Assembly (NCBI GenBank): GCA_963799425.1 | Contig: CAWCXA010000020.1 | Location: forward strand, 124,001-188,000 | DNA length: 64,000 nucleotides | Direction of reading: 5' to 3' | DNA from: CAVWSM01 sp963799425 | GTDB taxonomy: Bacteria; Actinomycetota; Actinomycetes; Jiangellales; Jiangellaceae | Shown here: piece by piece, positions 33,064-43,380 of the stretch | How positions within the stretch are numbered: position 1 is the stretch's first letter | How the letters are laid out: every line of letters begins with the position of its first letter | The notes under the pieces: generated by a model | The model's input: only the letters and a program-made list of their open reading frames with translations | Told to the model about the DNA's origin: nothing | Database searches by the model: none | Position numbers and translations under genes: made by a program

Positions 33064-33234
33064 ATGAGTGACAGGTACGTCGCAGAGGTCGTGCAGGTGG
33101 ATGGCGTCCGGACGATCCGGGTCACCTGGCAGGGGTTTCTGAAGGGTGACTTCCCATCGATCGAGGCGATGGAGGCGGCCGGAATCTCAGTCGAGGACGT
33201 CCACCTACGACTACCCGAGGACTGCGACCGCTGA
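33064..33234 (+). CDS. Small hypothetical protein
   Basis: A 56-residue protein (YVAEVVQVDGVRTIRVTWQG, then ISVEDVHLRLPEDCDR) that I do not recognise. The ATG at 33064 is preceded seven bases upstream by TACGGT and has no ribosome site, so it looks leaderless. The codon pattern fits real coding. Its size and strand-rich composition suggest a small soluble domain. Confidence 0.45.
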   Translation: MSDRYVAEVVQVDGVRTIRVTWQGFLKGDFPSIEAMEAAGISVEDVHLRLPEDCDR

Positions 33235-33251
33235 TTCCTGTCGGGCCGAAG

Positions 33252-33440
33252 TCATCCCTGGGAACTGAGGAAGCCCACGGCCACAGCGGTCCACCAGCAC
33301 GCCTGAGAGACCCCCGCATTTACAAAGAGCAGCAGCAGCTGGGCGTGGGTAACATCGGCCCCCTCGGCGGCCAAAGTCCGGCGCAGCCGTCCGACGTACA
33401 CGCCGTTGACGCCGAGCGCAACAACCGCCGCCATCTTCAC
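33252..33440 (-). pseudogene. Fragment of an integral membrane protein
   Basis: The 62 residues from the ATG at 33440 contain a helix (MAAVVALGVNGVYVGRLRRT) and a hydrophobic stretch ending QACWWTAVAVGFLSSQG. In the same frame, protein-like sequence (WLVETYYLGGRS) extends upstream to a stop near 33540, without a start codon. It therefore looks like the C-terminal part of a longer membrane protein whose beginning is lost or frame-shifted. The family is not identified. Confidence 0.4.
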
Positions 33441-33573
33441 CAGCGTCCATCCGGGAGCCCGAGGGGAATCCCACGTCCCGTCGCATAGGTGGTGGGATCG
33501 GCCACCGAGGTAATACGTCTCGACCAGCCAGATGGTTCATTGACACCCCCGACAAGATCGACCACATCCGCAC

Positions 33574-33837
33574 TCAGATCAGACCGTGCCGCACCGCCCA
33601 CACGACCGCCTCGATCGTGGAGTCCACCCCGAGCTCGTCGACGACCGCACGGACCTTGCGTCGCACAGTGCGCTCGGACATGTCGAGTCGGCGGGCAATG
33701 GTCTCGATGGTCAGGCCTTGGGCGAGGAGGCTGAGGATGTCGAGCTGATCAGGGGCAAGCCGACTGAACCCAGATGCCTTCACCGGTGCTCGTGCGAACG
33801 CGCGCTCATGCCGTGGCCTCCTCGTCAACTCGTGCAT
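33574..33837 (-). CDS. Small LuxR-type helix-turn-helix protein
   Basis: An 87-residue protein consisting mainly of a NarL/LuxR DNA-binding domain: FSRLAPDQLDILSLLAQGLT, then ETIARRLDMSERTVRRKVRA. There is no receiver or other sensor domain. The ATG at 33837 follows GAGG, 4 bp after the end of the lactate dehydrogenase gene, so it may be the last gene of the rhamnose operon. It could be a small orphan regulator or the surviving C-terminus of a longer LuxR protein. Confidence 0.7.
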   Translation of the reverse strand: MHELTRRPRHERAFARAPVKASGFSRLAPDQLDILSLLAQGLTIETIARRLDMSERTVRRKVRAVVDELGVDSTIEAVVWAVRHGLI

Positions 33838-33841
33838 GCGA

Positions 33842-35076
33842 CTACCTCGCTCGTGGCGCCATTCGCTGCAGTTGGGTGACGTGGCCTGGCTCGAGCTCGT
33901 CGAGTGTCGCGACACCGAGCAGGCGCATGGTTCGCTCGATCTGCCCTCGCAGAATCTCGATGGCGCGATCGACACCGTCGCGGCCGCCAGCCATCAGTCC
34001 ATAGAGATAGGCCCGGCCGATCAGTGTGAAGCGGGCGCCATGTGCCACGGCGGCGACGATGTCCTGTCCCGACATGATGCCGGTGTCGAGATGGACTTCC
34101 AGGTCACTGCCGACGGCATCGACAACACGGGGCAGCAGGTGGAACGGCACGGGTGCCCTGTCGAGCTGCCGTCCGCCATGGTCGGACAAGACGATGGCGT
34201 CCACGCCGGCGGCGGCGAGTCGCCGCGCGTCGTCGACGGTCTGCACGCCCTTGACGGACACCTTGCCCGTCCATTGATCGCGGATCCATCCGAGGTCGCT
34301 CGTAGGTCACCGATGGGTCGAACATCGTGTCGAGCAGCTCGGCGACCGTGCCCGACCATGAGCCGAGCGACGCGAAGGAGAGCGGCTCGGTCGTCAGAAA
34401 GTTGAACCACCAGGCGGGACGCGGTATCGCATTGGCCACCGTGCGCGGCGGTCAAGGTGGGCGGAATTGTCATCCCGTTGCGAACGTCACGCAGGCGCGC
34501 CCCGGCGACCGGCACGTCGACGGTGACGACGAGCGTGTCGTAGCCCGCCTTTGCGGCCCGTTCGACCAGCGCCATCGATCGGTCGCGGTCCTTCCACATG
34601 TAGAGCTGGAACCAGTTGCGACCGTGCGGATTTGCCGCCGCAACGCCCTCGATCGACGTGGTGCCCATCGTAGAGAGTGTGAACGGAATGCCCGCGGCAC
34701 CCGCGGCCACGGCGCCTGCGATTTCGCCCTCGGTATGCATCATCCGCGTGAATCCCGTTGGGGCGATTCCGAAGGGCAGCGAGACCCTTTGGCCGAGCAC
34801 GTCACGCGAGGTATCGACATGCGACACGTCGCGCAGGATCGCGGGATTGAACTCGACGTCGGCGAACGCCTCGCGCGCCCGCGCCAGCGACACCTCATGG
34901 TCGGCCGCCCCGTCGGTGTAGTCGAAGGCCGCCCTCGGTGTGCGCCGTTTCGCGATCCGCCGCAGGTCCTCGATGGTTAGTGCCGCCGCGAGCCTTCGCC
35001 GCTTCGGCGACAGCGTCGGCTGCTTGAACTTGAGCAGCGGCGCCAGGTCGCTTGGCGAGGGCAGCTGTCTGTTCAC
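33842..35076 (-). pseudogene. lldD: L-lactate dehydrogenase (FMN-dependent), frameshifted
   Basis: An FMN-dependent alpha-hydroxy-acid oxidase of about 411 residues. FDYTDGAADHEVSLARARE and PFGIAPTGFTRMMHTEGEIA form the N-terminal and FMN regions, and SVKGVQTVDDARRLAAAGVD with IVLSDHGGRQLDRAP holds the catalytic His and Arg. Two breaks, near 34446 and 34294, are each repaired by removing one base (joining LTA to RTVANAIPRP and TYE to DLGWIRDQWTG). The GTG at 35076 overlaps the rhamnulokinase stop. In this operon it would oxidise L-lactate, formed from lactaldehyde, to pyruvate. Confidence 0.82.
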
Positions 35077-36550
35077 CGGTCGCCTCTCGGTTGCTCCGGG
35101 GTGGAGACGCGGGCCTCGGCGCCGTCCCAGTCAAGGTCAGCCGTGGGCTCGAACCTGTGCAGTTGATGGGTTCGCCGGATCAGAGCGCGCATCGCTGCGA
35201 GGTCTGGGAGGTCGGCACCCATGGCCCGTGCCTGCACGAGTACGTTGCCGAGCGCCGTCGCCTCGACCGGTCCGGCGAGTACCGGCACGCCGCAGGCGTC
35301 GGCGGTGAGCTGGGACAGCAAGCCGTTGCGTGCTCCGCCACCCGACGATGTGCACCAGCTCGATTGGGCGGCCACTCAGCGATGCTCGCCAACCGAATGG
35401 TGCGCCGGTAGGCGACGGCCAGGCTCTCCAGAACGCACCGGACGAATGCCGCTGAGGTGCGAGGCTCCGGCTGGCCGCTATCGCGACAGACGTCGACGAT
35501 GCGTGACTCCATGTCTCCGGGTGCGAGGAACATCGGGTCGTCGACGTCGATGATTGATGTCAGTGCGGGTGCGTGGTCGGCCTCGGCGAGCAGCGTCGTC
35601 AGGTCGGACCTCCCGGCCCCATGTCCGGAGCAGCTCGCTGAGCACCCAGAGGCCCGTGACGTTCTTGAGGAACCGGATGGTGCCGTCGACGCCGACCTCG
35701 TTGGTGAAGTTCGCGGTGCGCGCCGCCTCGGTGAGAACCGGAGCAGTCGAGCTCGACGCCGACGAGCGACCAGGTGCCCGACGAGATGTACGCCGCGGGA
35801 ACGGCCTGGCGCGAACGGGACTCGCGACCACCGCCGAGGCGGTGTCATGCGATCCGACCGCCACGACCGGGGTGGACGTCGGGCAGGCCGACCTCCGCGG
35901 CCACCTCGGGCCGCAGCGTCCCGACGACGTCGCCCGGATCGCGGATAGGAGGCAGGATCCGGCTGGGAATGCCCAGCCGTTCCGCGAGGTCGGTGGCCCA
36001 CGTGCCGGCGCGGACGTCGTACAGCTGGGTGGTCGACGCGTTGGTCCGCTCTACGCCGAGCGCACCGGTCAGCCAGTAGCCGAGCAGGTCGGGGATCATC
36101 AGCAGTGTCTGCGCGCTCGCCAACGCCGCGGAGTCCGACGCGAGCTGGTAGCCGGTGTTGAACGGCAGTTGCTGCAGTCCGGTGATGCGCGAACTGCTCT
36201 TCGGCCGTCACCACCTTGAGCACCCGCTCCATAACGCCCTCGGTGCGGCTGTCGCGGTAGCAGACCGGGTTGGCCAGGAGCGCCCCGGAACGATCGAGCA
36301 AGCCGTAGTCGATCGCCCAGGAGTCGATCGCCGATGCTCTGCACCGGTCCGGCACGCCGCAGCCCCTCGAGGACCTCCCGGTAGATGCCGAGAATGTCCC
36401 AGTGCCAGGTGCCGCCAGCGCGCACCGGTTGGTTGCCGAAGCGGTGCACCTCCTGCAGCGTCAGTCGGATCCGGGCCGACGGTGCCGACCATCACCCGGC
36501 CGCTGGACGCTCCGAGGTCGACGGCGGCGACACGCAGTGGACTCGACCAT
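35073..36550 (-). pseudogene. rhaB: Rhamnulokinase, multiply frameshifted
   Basis: FGGY-family kinase fragments in correct order but in changing frames: VAAVDLGASSGRVMVGT, HRFGNQPVRAGGTWHWDILG, SAIDSWAIDYGLLDRSGALL, DLLGYWLTGALGVERTNAST, AVGSHDTASAVV, FTNEVGVDGTIRFLKNVTGL, FVRCVLESLAVAYRRTI and GGGARNGLLSQLTADACGVP. At least eight frame changes occur in about 1.5 kb, yet each piece reads as good family sequence and no in-frame stop interrupts the pieces. The enzyme phosphorylates L-rhamnulose. The order downstream of the aldolase gene and upstream of lldD, with short overlaps, fits one operon. Poor local sequence quality is the simplest explanation. Confidence 0.8.
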
Positions 36551-36552
36551 GG

Positions 36553-38594
36553 TCAGCGGAGGAAGCCCGCCGCGACGCCGGCGTCCACGGGGATGTGCAG
36601 CCCCGTGGTCAATGCGAGGTCGCCACCGGTAAGCGCGAACACTGCAGCCGCCACGTGCTCAGGCAGCACCTCTCGCTTGAGCAGGGTGCGCTGGGCGTAG
36701 AACTCGCCGAGCTTGTCTTCGGGCACTCCGTAGACCTTGCGCGCGCTCGGCACCCCACCCCTTGGCGAAGATGCCCGACCCGCGGACGACACCGTCGGGG
36801 TTGATCCCGTTGACCCGGATGCCGTGCTCGCCAAGCTCTGCCGCGAGCAACCTCACCTGGTGCGCCTGGTCGGCCTTGGCCGCGCCGTACGCGACGTTGT
36901 TCGGTCCGGCGAAAACGGAGTTCTTCGACGAGATGTAGACGATGTCGCCGCCCAGTCCCTGGTCGATCATCGCCTTGGCGGCAGCCCCGCGACACGAGGA
37001 ACGAGCCCTTGGCCATCACGTCGTGCTGCAGGTCCCAGTCGGCCTCGGTCGTTTCCAGCAGTGGCTTGGAGATCGACAGCCCTGCATTGTTGACGACGAG
37101 GTCGACGCCGCCGAAAGCGAGTGCCGCCGCGTCGACGGCCGCCTGCACCGCGCTGGCGTCCGTAACGTCGGCTGCGACAGCGACCGCTGCGTCAGTCGAC
37201 CCGATGCCCTGCGCGACGGTCGTCGCGGCCGCGCCATCGAGGTCGGCGACGACCACGCAGGCGCCCTCGGCACCGAGCCGCTCGGCGATGGCCTTGCCGA
37301 TGCCGGATCCGCCACCAGTCACCAGCGCAATGCGGCCGGCGAGCGGCTTGGACTTCGGCATCCGCCGCAGCTTGGCTTCCTCGAGCGCCCAGTACTCGAT
37401 GCGAAACTTCTCGCTCTCCTCGATGGGCGCGTACGTGGACAACGCCTCGGCACCGCGCATCACGTTGATCGCGTTGACGTAGAACTCGCCGGCGACCCGC
37501 GCAGTCTGCTTGTCCTTGCCGAAGGAGAACATCCCCACGCCGGGGACGAGAACGATGGCCGGATCGGCACCGCGCATCGGGGGGCTGTCGGGGGTGGCGT
37601 GCCGGTCGTAATAGGCCGCGTAGTCCTGGCGGTATTCGGCGTGCAGCTCGCGCAGCCTGGCGACGACCTCGTCTAGCGGCGCGGTCGCGGGCAGATCGAG
37701 CACCATCGGCCGCACCTTGGTGCGCAGGAAGTGGTCGGGGCACGAGGTGCCGAGAGCCGCCAACGGCTGCAGCTTCTGCCGGGAGAGGAACTCGAGCACC
37801 ACGTCGCTATCGGTGAAGTGGCCGACCTGTCGTGAGTCGGTAGACGCCAGGCCGCGGATGATCGGCGCCAGCGCCGCCGCCCGCGCCTTCCGCGCGGTCT
37901 CAGGTAGCGGCTCGAAGCCAGCGACGACCGGACCAAACGGCTCCGGTGCGCCGTGCTCGGCGATGTATCGCTCGGCGGTGCGGATGATCTCCAGGGTGTT
38001 GCGCTCGCACTCGTCGGAGGTGCCCCCCAGGCTGTGATGCCGTGGCCGCCGAGGATCACGCCGATCGCTTGCGGATTGGCCGCCTTGACCGCGGCGATGT
38101 CGAGCCCGAGCTGGAACCCGGGCCGGCGCCACGGAACCCACACCACGCGGTCACCGAAGCACGCCTTGGTCAAAGCCTCGCCGTCCGCGGCCGTCGCCAG
38201 CGCGATCCCCGAGTCCGGATGCAAGTGGTCGACGTGCGCCGCCTCGACGAGGCCGTGCATGGCGGTGTCGATCGACGGCGCCGCGCCACCCTTGCCGTGC
38301 AGGCAGTAGTCGAAGGCGGCAACCATCTCGTCCTCGCGATCCACGCCCGGGTAGACGTCGACCAAGGGCGCGGAGTCGGTCAAGCCGCAGCACGGCGAGA
38401 CCAGACTCGGTCAGCGTGCCGAGGTCGCCGCCGGAGCCCTTGACCCAGAGGAGGTCGACGTCGCCACCAGTGACCGGGTCGACCGCGGATCCCTTCGCCG
38501 ACGTGTTGCCACCGGCAAAGTTGGTGTTGCGTGGGTCGGCGCCGAGACGGTTGGACCGGTCGATCAGTAGCTGTGCTGCGCTGGGCGCGTTCAT
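36553..38594 (-). pseudogene. rhaEW: Bifunctional rhamnulose-1-phosphate aldolase / lactaldehyde dehydrogenase, frameshifted
   Basis: A two-domain protein of about 680 residues. The N-terminal class II aldolase domain has SNRLGADPRNTNFAGGNTSA, DTAMHGLVEAAHVDHLHPDS and VILGGHGITAWG. The C-terminal SDR domain has RIALVTGGGSGIGKAIAERL, LVVNNAGLSISK, IVYISSKNSVFAGPNNVAYG and YAQRTLLKREVLPEHV. Four breaks (near 38385, 38029-38034, 36985-36988 and 36740) interrupt the frame; three need one base removed and the six-G run needs one added. It splits rhamnulose-1-phosphate to DHAP and L-lactaldehyde, and the SDR part oxidises the aldehyde. This is the RhaEW type known from Bacillus and actinobacteria. 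Confidence 0.85.
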
Positions 38595-38595
38595 G

Positions 38596-39761
38596 TCAGC
38601 TCCATCCGACCTGCACGCCGCCGACGCGCTCGGCCTCGATCTGCTCCTGGTAGCCGCTCGAGTAGTAGGCGCGCAGCGGCTGGGCCGGGTAGGCCGCGCT
38701 CCTCGCGCCACCCCGCAAGGTTCGGCCGGACGTCGGTGTAGAACGCGTCCATGAAGATCTCGTTGGCCTGCAGGACGTCACCCCCACTGCGCGCGGCTTC
38801 GAGGGAATCAACGTCGAGCAACAAGGCGCGGGCCATCATCTCCTGGACGTTGAGCACCGAGCGGATCTGACCCGGGACCTTCTTCTCGAGGTTGTGGCAC
38901 TGGTCAAGCATCAACGCGACGTCCGCGTCGGGACCGAAGCCACCGCCGCGCAGCACCTCGACCAGGATCCGATAGAGCTGGAATGGATCCGCAGCGCCCA
39001 CCATGAGGTCGTCGTCCGCGTAGAAGCGGCTGTTGAAGTCGAACGAACCGAGCTTCCCTAGCCGCAGCAGCTGCGCGACGATGAACTCGATGTTGGTTCC
39101 AGGTGCATGGTGACCCGTGTCCAGGCACACCTTGGCCCTGTCCCCGAGCTCGGCGACGTGCACGTACGAGGTACCCCAGTCCGGCACATCGGTGTGGTAG
39201 AAGGCCGGCTCGAAGAACTTGTACTCGAGCACCATGCGCTGGTCCGGTCCGAGCTGGTCATAGATGGTGCGCAAGCCCTTCGGCCAGCCAATCCTGCCGG
39301 GCCCGCATATCGCCCTGGCCGGGATAGTTGGTGCCGTCGGCGAGCCAGATCTTCAAGTCGCGTGACCCGGTCTGGTTCATCACGTCGATGCAGGCGAGGT
39401 TGTGGTCGACCGCCTTCTGCCTGATCTTCGGGTCGGCATGGGTCAGGCTGCCGAGCTTGTAGTCGTCGTCCTGGAAGGTGTTGCTGTTGATCGTGCCCAG
39501 CCCGATGCCGAGCTCCTCGGCATGACGGCGCAATGCGCCGAAGTCGTCGACCAGGTCCCAGGGGATGTGAAGGGCCACCGTCGGCGCCAGACCCGTGAAC
39601 CTGTGGACCGCGGCCGCGTCGGCGATCTTCTCCTCGACGGTGCGCGGAGTGCCCGGGCTGCCGAACACCTTGAAGCGGGTGCCGGAGTTGCCGTACGCCC
39701 ACGAAGGCACCTCTATGGCAAGCGCGTTCAACTGGTTGCTGATCGCCGTGAAATCGGTCAT
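38596..39761 (-). pseudogene. rhaI: L-rhamnose isomerase, frameshifted
   Basis: A xylose-isomerase-like TIM barrel of about 388 residues. It begins MTDFTAISNQLNALAIEVPS and contains VALHIPWDLVDDF, INSNTFQDDDYKLGSLTHAD, LADGTNYPGQGDM, VLEYKFFEPAFYHTDVPDWG and CLDTGHHAPGTNIEF, which supply the metal-binding Glu, Asp and His residues. Breaks at 39276-39278 and near 38694 are each repaired by removing one G. The tail YYSSGYQEQIEAERVGG is typical of the actinobacterial/Pseudomonas RhaI type. It interconverts L-rhamnose and L-rhamnulose. Its stop is next to the aldolase start. Confidence 0.86.
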
Positions 39762-39774
39762 CTCACTCACATCT

Positions 39775-40132
39775 TTAGGTATCTCTTGGTGCTGTCTGAG
39801 CAGCCAGCTGGTCCTCCAGGTGGAAGACCTCCTCCAGCCGCAGGAAGCCCGTGTCCGGACGTGCGTCGACCGAGGTCGACGAAGAACTCGGCCATCTCGG
39901 CCTGCCACCGGGTGTTGACATCAGTGGCAGCCATCCCGGTCAGCGCGTCGTCGAGGGACGGGGTCTCGAAGTACCCGATCAGCAGCCCGTCCTCGCGGAG
40001 GAAGAGCGAGTAGTTGTGCCAGCCGGTCACGGAGAGCGCCGCGAGCATGTCCGGCCAGACCGCTGCATGTCTTGTCTTGTACTCGTCAATCCGGTCCGGT
40101 TTGACCTGGAGCTGGAAGCACACACGCTGCAC
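39775..40132 (-). pseudogene. rhaM: L-rhamnose mutarotase, frameshifted
   Basis: A small ferredoxin-like-fold protein: QRVCFQLQVKPDRIDEYKTR, HAAVWPDMLAALSVTGWHNY, FLREDGLLIGYFET and ATDVNTRWQAEMAEFFVDL. After FVDL the frame changes near 39875 and continues as DARPDTGFLRLEEVFHLED to the stop at 39775, giving about 118 residues. RhaM interconverts alpha and beta anomers of L-rhamnose, helping the isomerase. The start is a GTG at 40132 with AAGGA upstream. It ends 13 bp before the isomerase start. Confidence 0.85.
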
Positions 40133-40208
40133 GATCGGGATCCTTCGGGTGATCGGGTGGTCCGGCCGATTGAGAGGTCGGCCGGGCCACCCCTACCTAG
40201 CCGGCGAC

Positions 40209-41249
40209 TCAGAAGTCGAAGTCGCCGATGTTGCCTGCGTCGAAGACGAACGGGTCACCGAGCAGGACGGTGGCGTTCTCGTCGACGGTGTACTCGCCGA
40301 GCCGTCCAGCGTCGAAGGTGTCGCCCTCCTCACCGGTGATGTCGCCGTTGACCAGGGCGGCGGCGGCCTGCCCCGCGAGGTAACCGAGGTCCTCCGGGTT
40401 CCAGAGCGCGAACGAGGTGACGGTGCCGTCCTCGACGAACTCACGCATCTGGTTCGGGGTGCCGAGACCGGTGAGCGCGACCTGCCCCTTGAACGCAGAG
40501 TCCGACAGGTAGCGGGCAGCAGCAGCGACACCGACTGTCGTTGGCGAGATGATTCCCTTGAGGTTCGGGTGCGACTGCAGCAACGCCGCCGTCTGGTCGA
40601 ACGACTTCTGGTCGTCGTCGTCGCCGTAAACAGTGTCGACGAGCTGGATGTTCGGGTGGTTGGTCGCCAACTCTTCCTTCATCATCTCGATCCAGGCGTT
40701 CTGGTTCGTCGCGTTGGCCGTGGCCGAAAGGATGGCGATCTCACCGGCGTCCCCGATCTGCTCGGAAATCAGGTCCACCTGAACCTTGGCGATGCCCTCC
40801 GCCGTGGCCTGGTTGATGAACAGGTCGCGGCACTCCGGGTCGGTATCCGAGTCGAACGTGACCACCTTTGTCCCCGCGTCGCGGGCCTGGTTCAGTGAAT
40901 CGCAGAGGGCGGACGGGTCGTTCGCCGACACGACGAGCGCGCTCACGCCCTGCTGGGCGGCGGTGTCGATGTACTGCACTTGGGCGTCGGGGCTCGGTTC
41001 CTGCGGGCCCACCTCTTCGAAGGTGCCACCAAGCTCCTCGACGGCCTCCTTGCCGCCGGCGTTGCTGGTGTCGAAGTACGGGTTTCCGAGGTTCTTGGGC
41101 AGGAAGGTGACCGTCATGTCACCGCTGCCGGAACCGCCTTCGGCGGTGCTGTCGGAGTCGTCGTCGTCGCCGCCACAGGCGGAGAGAGCCAGCGCCACGG
41201 CGGCGACGAGGGCCACCAGGCCGGTGGCCCGCTTGGACCGGAACCTCAT
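40209..41249 (-). CDS. rhaS: Rhamnose ABC transporter substrate-binding protein
   Basis: A 346-residue sugar-binding lipoprotein. The signal peptide ends in VALALSACGG (lipobox Cys near residue 24) and is followed by an acidic Ser/Gly linker. The mature domain has MTVTFLPKNLGNPYFDTSNA, VQYIDTAAQQGVSALVVSAN and ALTGLGTPNQMREFVEDGTV, typical of RhaS/LsrB-type proteins. The ATG at 41249 follows GGAGG. It is the fourth gene of the import operon, after the ATPase and two permeases. It is intact, unlike its neighbours. Confidence 0.92.
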   Translation of the reverse strand: MRFRSKRATGLVALVAAVALALSACGGDDDDSDSTAEGGSGSGDMTVTFLPKNLGNPYFDTSNAGGKEAVEELGGTFEEVGPQEPSPDAQVQYIDTAAQQGVSALVVSANDPSALCDSLNQARDAGTKVVTFDSDTDPECRDLFINQATAEGIAKVQVDLISEQIGDAGEIAILSATANATNQNAWIEMMKEELATNHPNIQLVDTVYGDDDDQKSFDQTAALLQSHPNLKGIISPTTVGVAAAARYLSDSAFKGQVALTGLGTPNQMREFVEDGTVTSFALWNPEDLGYLAGQAAAALVNGDITGEEGDTFDAGRLGEYTVDENATVLLGDPFVFDAGNIGDFDF

Positions 41250-41268
41250 TGTTGGACCTCCTTGGTTG

Positions 41269-42310
41269 TCACGCCGGGACCCGACGTGCTTGTGACGGGG
41301 ATCTTGGGGTGGCGCGACGGGACCACAGCCCGGACAGCCACCTGGCCACGCTGCTGGAGATCACGGAGAGGATCAGCAGCAGCCCGATGATGATGTTGTT
41401 GACGTTGACGGTGATGCCCTCGAGACGCAGCGCGCTGCCCACGATGCCGATGAGCACGACGCCCGCGATGACGCCGTGCAGCTTCCCGCGGCCACCGAAG
41501 ATCGACACGCCACCGAGGAGGACGGCCGCGATGACTTGCAGCTCGAGACCTGTCGCGTTGTCGCCTCGGGCACTGCCGAACCGCAGCGTGAAGTAGACGC
41601 CGGCCAGCGCTGAAACCGTGCCCGACAGCACGAACAGGACGAACTTGGTCCGCGCGACGTTGACCCCGGTGAAGTGCGCTGCCTCGCCGTTCAACCCGAT
41701 GTCGTAGACACCGCGCCCGAACGTGGAGAAGTGCAGCAGCACGGCAAACGCAACGGCGAGCATCGCGAACGGAATCATCACGACAGGGATCGGCGTGTCA
41801 CCGATCTTGTCCTTGACGAGCGCCGTCCAGTCCCGCGGAAAGTCGGTCACTGCCCTCGTCCCGAGCAGGCCAACGGCGATGCCGCGGAAGAGGGCCAGCG
41901 TGCCGATGGTGACGGCGAGGGACGGCAGGCCCGACGTACGCGACCAGGAACCCGTTGAACGCGCCGCACAGTGCGCCGACGACAAGTGCGAGCAAGCCGG
42001 CGACGGGGATGGCGAAGCCGTGCTCGTGGAACACTCCGACGAGGACGCTGGACAGGCCCACGGTGCTTGCGACCGATAGGTCGATCTCACCGGTGATGAT
42101 GACCATCGTCATCGGTAGGGCGATGAAGAGGATCGGCGCGATGTCCAGCAGTAGGAACGTGGTGGTGAGCGGGCTGTCGAAGTTCGGCACGTTGGCTGTT
42201 GAGTACAGCACCACCCCGACGACAAGCGCGATGATGGCCACCTCGCGCGTGAGGAGCAATCGGCGCCAAAGCGGCTGCGCATAGTCGGCGTACGCGGTGG
42301 TCGCTGTCAT
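41269..42310 (-). pseudogene. rhaQ: Rhamnose ABC transporter permease (second), frameshifted
   Basis: A RbsC-type permease of about 346 residues with eight or more helices. It contains TMVIITGEIDLSVASTVGLS and, after the break, TIGTLALFRGIAVGLLG, FVLSGTVSALAGVYFTLRFG and VIAAVLLGGVSIFGGRGKLH. The frame breaks at the CCC at 41930-41932; removing one base joins FLVAYVG to LPSLAVTIGT. ATG at 42310 overlaps the stop of the first permease (ATGA). It forms the channel together with its neighbour. Confidence 0.86.
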
Positions 42311-43380
42311 GTCTCGTCCCTCGCTTCGACGAGCCGGCGCGCCTGTCTTGCCGCGAGGACGCGGTCAAGCACGATTGCGCTGATGATGAGTACGCCGACG
42401 ACGGCCCGCTGCCAGAAGTCCGGGATGCCGAGGATGGGCAGGGCACGGTTGATCGTGATGAGGAGGATGGCGCCGAGCGCCGCGCCCCAGACGGTGCCGC
42501 TGCCACCGAAGATCGCGACTCCGCCGATAACCACCGCGGCAACGGCCTGCAGCTCGAGGCCGAGTCCGGCACCCGAGCTGACCGTCCCGTAGCGGGCCGC
42601 GAACAGGACACCGGCCAGCCCGGCCAGAGCCCCGCTGAGCAGGAACGCGAAGAGCAGTCGCCGGCGCACCCTGAGGCCGTACAGCTCAGCAGCGTCGGGA
42701 TCGGAGCCGATCGCGTACAGCTCCCGACCGCCACGCGCGGTGTACATGTAGTAGCCCACGACGACAAGCACGGCAACGGCGATCCACGTCAGCCAGGGCA
42801 CGGCCAGGAACGAGCTGGTCCCCAGATCGAGGAAGGCGTCCGGCATGTCGCCAGCGTTGATGCGATCGCTGCCGACCCAGGTGAGCAGGATGCCTCGGTA
42901 GATATAGAGCGTGCCGAGGGTGATGACGAGCGCGGGCACCCGGCCGTACGCAACGAGCAGTCCGTTGACCAGCCCGAGCAGCGCGCCCGCGGCGGCTCCT
43001 GCCAGGAAGACGACGACGATGGGAATGCCGGGAACCTCGAGGAACAGGGTGCCGCTCAGGTAGGCCGTGAGCCCAAGCACGGAACCGACCGAGAGGTCGA
43101 CGTTGCGGGTGATGACTACAACGGCCTGACCGATCGCCAGGAGCACCAGAATGGCCGGCGTCAGCAGCAGGTCTCGCCAGCTGTTGGCGGTGAACAGGAA
43201 CGTCGACGTCTTGATGGTCGCCGCGGCGATGACAACCACAAGCACAGCGGCGATCGCGATTTCTCGCGACCGAAGTATGGTGCCGACGATCCGACGCGCC
43301 GGGGACAGCCTGCTCGGCTCGACGAGCAGAGTCTCGGCGGTCGTGTGCTCGCCGTGCGGCAGGGGCGTCTCGGTCTTCAC
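42307..43380 (-). CDS. rhaP: Rhamnose ABC transporter permease (first)
   Basis: A 357-residue permease. AIGQAVVVITRNVDLSVGSV is the conserved pore region, GLVNGLLVAYGRVPALVITL follows, and AVAAVVIGGVAIFGGSGTVW precedes the last helices (LGAILLITINRALPILGIP). About nine hydrophobic segments are visible. GTG at 43380 overlaps the stop of the ATPase gene (GTGA). It pairs with the second permease to form the RhaPQ channel. Confidence 0.9.
   Translation of the reverse strand: MKTETPLPHGEHTTAETLLVEPSRLSPARRIVGTILRSREIAIAAVLVVVIAAATIKTSTFLFTANSWRDLLLTPAILVLLAIGQAVVVITRNVDLSVGSVLGLTAYLSGTLFLEVPGIPIVVVFLAGAAAGALLGLVNGLLVAYGRVPALVITLGTLYIYRGILLTWVGSDRINAGDMPDAFLDLGTSSFLAVPWLTWIAVAVLVVVGYYMYTARGGRELYAIGSDPDAAELYGLRVRRRLLFAFLLSGALAGLAGVLFAARYGTVSSGAGLGLELQAVAAVVIGGVAIFGGSGTVWGAALGAILLITINRALPILGIPDFWQRAVVGVLIISAIVLDRVLAARQARRLVEARDET

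Noticed and set aside
33842..39761. Programmed ribosomal frameshifting in rhaEW, rhaB and rhaI
   Set aside because: The breaks are too many, share no slippery motif or downstream structure, and do not occur in homologues. Sequence error explains them more simply.
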